Assembly: GCA_963663525.2 (NCBI GenBank)
Contig: CAXXHC010000002.1
Location: 484,764-548,763 of the forward strand
DNA length: 64,000 nt
Reading direction: 5' to 3'
Origin: G963663525 sp963663525
GTDB lineage: Bacteria; Myxococcota_A; SURF-8; G963663525
In this document: positions 59,730-64,000 of the stretch, piece by piece
How positions within the stretch are numbered: position 1 is the stretch's first letter
How the letters are laid out: every line of letters starts with the position of its first letter
Position numbers and translations under genes: made by a program
Notes under the pieces: generated by a model
Database searches by the model: none
What the model was told of the DNA's origin: nothing
The model's input: only the letters and a program-made list of their open reading frames with translations

Positions 59730-60308
59730 TTACTGCTCTTGCGCCTGCAACGAACGTTGCAAACGCGCCTGGCACTGAAGCATCTCGCTTTTGTTATTGA
59801 CCGAGGCAAGGCAGGTTTTAAACTCGCTGGGCATCGCCTGCCCGTTCGTCATCACGTCGCAGACCCGGTCACACTCGTGAATGTCCTGCGCGTTGTAAAT
59901 CGTGTAGTATTCGCAAACATCCGCAGTATCGTCCATGACCTTCGCGGAAACCGAAAGATTCTGCCAAAACAACCCCTCTTCCGGAATTTCGGTGGAATAC
60001 ATCGCGTCGGTTTCGAAAAATCCGGCCTCGTCATCAAGCAGCTTGTAATAGCTGGCACTGGCGCAACTCCCGATATTTGGCCAGTTTTCCGGCTTCTGGG
60101 ACCAACAGTATTCGTTTTTCCATTCGCTTTCCGCGTACCAATACTCTATTAGACAAAAGCCGTAGGAATTGGAGCGGTTGACGGCCTGGCAGAAGTCGTA
60201 GCAATCTGCATTGGATGAGGAACACCCCGCCAGCGTGGCAAGCATCAGGGCCAGCGACACGAGAAAACCGCCTAAAAAGATTCGGGAACGACGGGAAGGT
60301 TCAGCCAT
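59730..60308 (-). CDS. Cys-rich lipoprotein of unknown function
   Basis: 192 residues from the ATG at 60308 (GAGAAAG about 8 bases upstream; a GTG at 60317 is possible). Lipobox LATLAGC. The mature part has about 12 Cys in short spacings (CYDFC, CDRVC), a pattern for disulfide-bonded small envelope proteins. No known domain is recognised. It ends 12 bases before the NUDIX start and may lead that operon. Confidence 0.7.
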   Translation of the reverse strand: MAEPSRRSRIFLGGFLVSLALMLATLAGCSSSNADCYDFCQAVNRSNSYGFCLIEYWYAESEWKNEYCWSQKPENWPNIGSCASASYYKLLDDEAGFFETDAMYSTEIPEEGLFWQNLSVSAKVMDDTADVCEYYTIYNAQDIHECDRVCDVMTNGQAMPSEFKTCLASVNNKSEMLQCQARLQRSLQAQEQ

Positions 60309-60561
60309 GTTCGTCACTTTCTCAACAATCTGCGGATAGTGGCCAGTCCGAAACGTTTTTCGGACCTTGAAACAAGAAATTACGCCTTTATCCGTTTTCT
60401 TTTTATGATTCGTAGGGAAAACGCTATTGTCCTACCGGCGACGATCCGATAAACTTACATCACTTCCTAGCATATAGACGTTGCGAGGGTCAAGATTTGC
60501 GTTCGTTCCCTTTCCCAATTTGCTTGGATTGCACGAAATAGCCGGTTTAAAGGAGTGAATT

Positions 60562-61275
60562 ATGGCGAAAGCCGCTGAATTTTCTGGTTTTTCCAAAGAA
60601 ACGCTACAATTTTTCGACGATTTGAAGAATCACAACAATAAAGAGTGGTTCACGGACAACAGGTCTCGTTATGACGACTACGTGCTGGAACCGGCCAAGG
60701 ATTTCGTTCTGGCAATGGGAGAGAGACTTAAAGAGCTTTCACCGAAAGTCGTAGCCGACCCACGCGTCAACCAGTCCATTTTCCGCATCAACCGGGACAT
60801 TCGCTTCAGTAAAGATAAAAGTCCCTACAAAACTTACCTGGGCTTATGGTTTTGGGAAGGCTCCGGAAAAAAGATGGAATGCTCCGGCTATTACTTCCAA
60901 TTGGACCCACCAAACATAATGCTTGGCGTCGGCCTGTATGGATTTTCAAAAAACCAGCTTGCCGAATACCGTCGCAGTCTCCTGCAGAAACGCTACGCCG
61001 CAAGCCTGCTTGCTGCGGTGGATGCATTGCCCGAGAAAGGCTACGAGATCGGCGGTCGTCACTACAAGCGCGTGCCGAGAGGGATCGATACGGCGCATCA
61101 GATGGCGTCCTGGCTCAAACACAATGGTCTTTATGTAGGCATCGAAACGTGCGTCCCGCGCATTTTCACGCAAAAAGGCTTTGTCGACTACTGTTTTCGC
61201 CGCTATCAAAACATGAAACCCATACACGACTGGCTGCTGCTACTGACTCGCAGGGCGGGAAAAACGAGCAAATAG
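60562..61275 (+). CDS. DUF2461 family protein
   Basis: 237 residues. FSKETLQFFDDLKNHNNKEWFTDNR and FRINRDIRFSKDKSPYKT are the signatures of DUF2461 (TIGR02453). The family is widespread in bacteria and its function is unknown. AAAGGAG precedes the start by 8 bases. It may form a unit with the next two genes (gaps of 59 and 33 bases). Confidence 0.9.
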   Translation: MAKAAEFSGFSKETLQFFDDLKNHNNKEWFTDNRSRYDDYVLEPAKDFVLAMGERLKELSPKVVADPRVNQSIFRINRDIRFSKDKSPYKTYLGLWFWEGSGKKMECSGYYFQLDPPNIMLGVGLYGFSKNQLAEYRRSLLQKRYAASLLAAVDALPEKGYEIGGRHYKRVPRGIDTAHQMASWLKHNGLYVGIETCVPRIFTQKGFVDYCFRRYQNMKPIHDWLLLLTRRAGKTSK

Positions 61276-61334
61276 CGGCACTGGTGCGAAACCAGTCCTA
61301 GAAAATCCGGATTTGATGTGCAAAGGAGCGAAAA

Positions 61335-62012
61335 ATGATTCAATACCGCTTCGAATTCGACGAAAACACGGCCATAGAGTTCATCATCGACGAAAAAGCC
61401 GACACTTCCAACGAAGATGGACTGGCCGAGATTCCCGACTGGATGCGACTGGACCAGTTTCGCTGCGACTGCTGCCTGCTTCCTCCCGAAACTCGGAAAA
61501 CCTGCCCTGCGGCGCTGGCCATGAATCCAGTGATCGAAACTTTCAGCAAGCGGATTTCCCACGAAAATATCAAGGTTACGGTCGAACAGCACGATGTTCG
61601 CATTCAGGCGGAAACCTCGATGCAGAACGCCGTCCGATCGCTTTTGGGACTGCTTCTCGCCCTGTCGAGTTGTCCCGTGGTTGGCCGCCTACGCCCCATG
61701 GCCCAGTTCCACCTGCCATTCGGAACCAAAGAACACACCGTCTTCCGCGCCATCGGCATGTATCTGACCGCGCAGTTCGTCCGTCAAAGAGAGGGATTCG
61801 CTCCGGATTGGGACATCATCGGACTCAAGGAATTGTACGAGAACGTCCATGAGGTAAACGCCAAATTGGCCGAACGCATCCGGGCCGCCTCCGAACAGGA
61901 TGCCGCCGTCAACAGCCTGATTATCCTCGACGTTTTCGGTTACGGCGTGACGATGAGCATCGACGACAGCGCCAGAAAGCTTAAGCCGATGTTTTCCATG
62001 TACCTGGAATAA
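61335..62012 (+). CDS. Unknown protein resembling the DUF6901 family
   Basis: 225 residues, cytoplasmic. FRCDCCLLPPETRKTCPAAL gives a four-cysteine metal-site pattern near residues 44-58. RPMAQFHLPFGTKEHTVFRAIGMYLTAQF is the central conserved-looking segment. It matches my memory of DUF6901; no function is known. GGAG precedes the start by 8 bases. Confidence 0.75.
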   Translation: MIQYRFEFDENTAIEFIIDEKADTSNEDGLAEIPDWMRLDQFRCDCCLLPPETRKTCPAALAMNPVIETFSKRISHENIKVTVEQHDVRIQAETSMQNAVRSLLGLLLALSSCPVVGRLRPMAQFHLPFGTKEHTVFRAIGMYLTAQFVRQREGFAPDWDIIGLKELYENVHEVNAKLAERIRAASEQDAAVNSLIILDVFGYGVTMSIDDSARKLKPMFSMYLE

Positions 62013-62045
62013 CTCTTTATTTACTGACAGAACAAATCAAGAGCC

Positions 62046-63317
62046 ATGCAGCAAACCTCCTCCTCTTCGTTCGTTCTTGGCAACATCGCCGTGTTGGCCA
62101 CCCTTTCCGAAAAATACATCCACCCGGAAAACCCGCTCGGAATCGTTGAAAATGCAGCCCTGCACGTAGAAAACGGGCTGATCCAATGGGTCGGTTCCAA
62201 ATCGCAACTTCCCGAAATCCTTAAAGAACTCCCCTACCAGGATGCAGAAAAAGCGGTTGTGACGCCAGGTTGGATCGACAGCCACACCCATCCGGTATTC
62301 GCCGGGGAACGCTCCGGGGAATACGCCGAACGCCTGCGCGGCGTACCCTACACCGAAATTGCAGCACGTGGCGGTGGTATACGGAAGACGGTCGAAGCGA
62401 CCCGCGCCGCCTCGGCAGAGGAACTCTACCGAAGCGCCCGGTATTGGCTGGACGAAATGCTCGGCTACGGGGTCACGACTGTAGAAGCGAAAAGCGGCTA
62501 TGGGTTGACCACCCAAAGCGAACTCAAACAGCTCGACGTCCTGGGACGACTCCAAAAGGATGCCGCGCCTGAGATCGTGCCTACTTTTCTGGGGGCCCAC
62601 GAATTCCCGGTGGAGTTTCACGATCGGCGCGATGCCTACGTGGATCTCATTGTGGAGGAAATGCTACCCGCCGTTGCCGAGCAGGGAATCGCGCGATTCT
62701 GCGACGTATTCTGTGAAAAGGGCTGGTTCGACGTGGACCAATCGCGCAAAATCCTGCTTGCCGCTCGTGAATACGGCCTTTTGCTACGTCTGCACGCCGA
62801 CGAATTCTCGCCATCCGGTGCGGCGGAACTCGCGGCGGAACTCGATGCCGTGGCCTGCGATCACCTGATGGCGGTCAGCGACGAAGGTCTCGCACGTATG
62901 GCCGAAAAAGGCGTCATCGCCGCCGTGCTACCCGGCACCACACTGAATCTCGGGTTGGAAAACTTCGCACCTATCGAGAAAATGTATGAGGCGAGGTTGA
63001 AAGTCGTGCTCGCGAGCGATTTCAACCCCGGTAGTTGCGTTTGCGCCAACCTGCCGTTGATCGCCCAGCTTTCCGCGATGCGTATGCGCTGGGTTCCGGA
63101 AAAACTGCTGCCCGCCGTCACTTCGGATGCGGCCCGTTCCCTGGTGCTCGACGACCGGGGAAGAATCGAGAAAGGCTTACGGGCGGACTTGGTGCTGTTC
63201 GACGCTCCCGGAATCGACTATCTCTTCTATCACTGGGGACGCAATCACGCGCATCGTGTTTTCGTCGCGGGAAAAGAGCATCTTCCCTCGCACCGAAACG
63301 CGCTTTTCACTTCGTAG
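62046..63317 (+). CDS. hutI: Imidazolonepropionase
   Basis: 423 residues, in the 400-420 range. Metal ligands H80 and H82 (DSHTHP), substrate-contact GAHEFP, then LHADEF and ASDFNPG are all present. It opens the imidazolone ring in histidine breakdown to glutamate. The other hut genes are not in the window, so the pathway is either elsewhere or partial. Confidence 0.93.
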   Translation: MQQTSSSSFVLGNIAVLATLSEKYIHPENPLGIVENAALHVENGLIQWVGSKSQLPEILKELPYQDAEKAVVTPGWIDSHTHPVFAGERSGEYAERLRGVPYTEIAARGGGIRKTVEATRAASAEELYRSARYWLDEMLGYGVTTVEAKSGYGLTTQSELKQLDVLGRLQKDAAPEIVPTFLGAHEFPVEFHDRRDAYVDLIVEEMLPAVAEQGIARFCDVFCEKGWFDVDQSRKILLAAREYGLLLRLHADEFSPSGAAELAAELDAVACDHLMAVSDEGLARMAEKGVIAAVLPGTTLNLGLENFAPIEKMYEARLKVVLASDFNPGSCVCANLPLIAQLSAMRMRWVPEKLLPAVTSDAARSLVLDDRGRIEKGLRADLVLFDAPGIDYLFYHWGRNHAHRVFVAGKEHLPSHRNALFTS

Positions 63318-63492
63318 CAACATCTGCCACCAAAGAACGAATGGCCGATGCGTTTCGATATCAGTCTCCGGAGTCGTTTTTTCGTGCCAAACACAAAGAA
63401 TTTCATTGCACCTGCAAGAGGGGCTCCCAAGAACGTCCAAGTCGGATCTGCAAAGGTCTTGAAATTTCGGGAATAAAAAAACGTGCGCATAC

Positions 63493-63522
63493 TTGACATG
63501 CGTCCATCTTTCAGTCTAAAAG
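63493..63522 (+). promoter_or_regulatory. Promoter of tRNA-Pro
   Basis: TTGACA at 63493-63498 with TAAAAG at 63517-63522 (18 bp) or TCTAAA at 63515-63520 (16 bp). It lies just before the tRNA at 63534. Confidence 0.6.
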
Positions 63523-63533
63523 GACTTCTCCAA

Positions 63534-63610
63534 CGGCGTGTAGCGCAGCCTGGTAGCGCGCTTGGTTCGGGACCAAGAAGTCGGAGGTTCAAATCCTCTC
63601 ACGCCGACCA
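63534..63610 (+). tRNA. tRNA-Pro (anticodon CGG)
   Basis: A cloverleaf is clear: acceptor CGGCGTG with CACGCCG, D arm GCGC/GCGC with AGCCTGGTA, anticodon stem CTTGG/CCAAG with loop TTCGGGA (anticodon CGG), T arm GAGGTTCAAATCCTC, discriminator A and encoded CCA at 63608-63610. It reads CCG codons. It is nearly the same as E. coli proK in the loops. Its 3' half is the probable attachment site of the element that starts on its right. Confidence 0.97.
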
Positions 63611-63625
63611 TTTTCAATAAAGATT

Positions 63626-63656
63626 ACGGCAGGTTATGCGCCTGCCGTTTTCTTTT
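63626..63656 (+). terminator. Intrinsic terminator of tRNA-Pro
   Basis: ACGGCAGG (63626-63633) and CCTGCCGT (63641-63648) form a stem around TTATGCG, followed by TTTCTTTT. Confidence 0.85.
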
Positions 63657-63671
63657 GCCGCTATTGTGCCG

Positions 63672-64000
63672 CTAATCCAGTACCTTCACCGATTTACTCA
63701 AAGCCCCCTTGCACAGGTGAGCATATCGCATCGTGGTGTTGATGCTCGTGTGGCCCAACAATTCTTGGATGTGTTTGAGCGAGACTCCCTTCATCGCCAG
63801 ATGGGATGCGAAGGTATGCCGGAACACATGCCAACTGATATGTCGTAGCTCAGCCTTTTTACAGGCTCGATCCAATGGACTGCGACATTGAGCAGCCGTT
63901 AGCTGTCCGCCGTTGGGATTCGAGAATACGAAATCGCTCCGCCGTTTCTCGAATGATCCAGAAGTGTCTGGTAGAGCATTTCGCACATGGGGACGCCACG
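63672..64000 (-). CDS. Tyrosine recombinase/integrase, C-terminal part (partial)
   Basis: The frame is open from the window edge to a stop at 63672-63674, giving about 109 residues. It contains HISWHVFRHTFASHLAMKG (H-x-x-R box) and LGHTSINTTMRYAHL (the second His and the nucleophile Tyr), the C-terminal half of the catalytic core. The first catalytic Arg is beyond the edge. The gene points at tRNA-Pro, the usual layout of an integrated island or prophage whose integrase sits beside its att site. Confidence 0.93.
   Translation of the reverse strand, partial: WRPHVRNALPDTSGSFEKRRSDFVFSNPNGGQLTAAQCRSPLDRACKKAELRHISWHVFRHTFASHLAMKGVSLKHIQELLGHTSINTTMRYAHLCKGALSKSVKVLD

Overview
The window (about 55% GC) is a chromosomal piece of a Gram-negative bacterium. 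It has an LPS-export barrel gene (lptD) and a Kdo-phosphate phosphatase gene, many lipoproteins with Asp/Glu-rich linkers after the lipidated Cys, EGF-like repeats, PEGA and TolB-like domains, two sigma-54 promoter matches, and a protein resembling a family I associate with Myxococcus. This fits a deltaproteobacterial-grade lineage (Myxococcota/Desulfobacterota-like or an uncultured relative), but no marker here settles the phylum. CarA/CarB resemble the Bacteroidetes/eukaryote CAD type.

Layout. 1-3458: carA (3' end) and carB. 3648-5658: a 99-residue unknown gene, its sigma-54 promoter, palindromic upstream sites and an orphan NtrC-type response regulator. 5776-9087: trmB, a 228-bp MITE-like element and a prolyl-oligopeptidase lipoprotein. 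9088-10181: mostly non-coding, with a candidate structured RNA and a 32-residue ORF. 10182-11163: recX and a kdsC-like gene.

11216-28127 (minus strand) is the centrepiece, a tightly packed nine-gene alpha-glucan operon. It runs from a strong promoter through an EGF-repeat GH13 lipoprotein, an EGF-repeat GH15 lipoprotein, a GH13 lipoprotein, an EGF-only lipoprotein, a maltoporin-like barrel, another GH13 lipoprotein, MalK, a MalE-MalF fusion and MalG. It reads as a complete route: lipid-anchored glucan hydrolases, an outer-membrane porin, periplasmic trimming, then ABC import by a transporter whose binding protein is covalently part of the permease.

28352-30071: DUF5320, NifX-like and metallo-beta-lactamase genes, with a second sigma-54-like promoter before the NifX-like gene. 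30216-34121: a coiled-coil unknown, the second MITE copy (inverted), a small siroheme sulfite-reductase-like protein and an RNase R family enzyme. 34334-34477: a well-formed promoter and terminator with no gene between them (sRNA or leader candidate). 34490-41575: envelope proteins, including a tandem duplication of a thioredoxin/TolB-like/PEGA protein that carried along a remnant of its convergent neighbour. 41803-47584: alaS, a GH4 glycosidase and gatB. 47636-56585: large lipoproteins, lptD, a SGNH hydrolase, an interspersed inverted-repeat element and a pair of long alternating purine-pyrimidine hairpins. 56781-63317: cdd, PilZ, an outer-membrane barrel, NUDIX, a Cys-rich lipoprotein, DUF2461, a DUF6901-like gene and hutI. 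The right end has tRNA-Pro(CGG) followed by the C-terminal part of a tyrosine recombinase, probably the edge of an integrated element.
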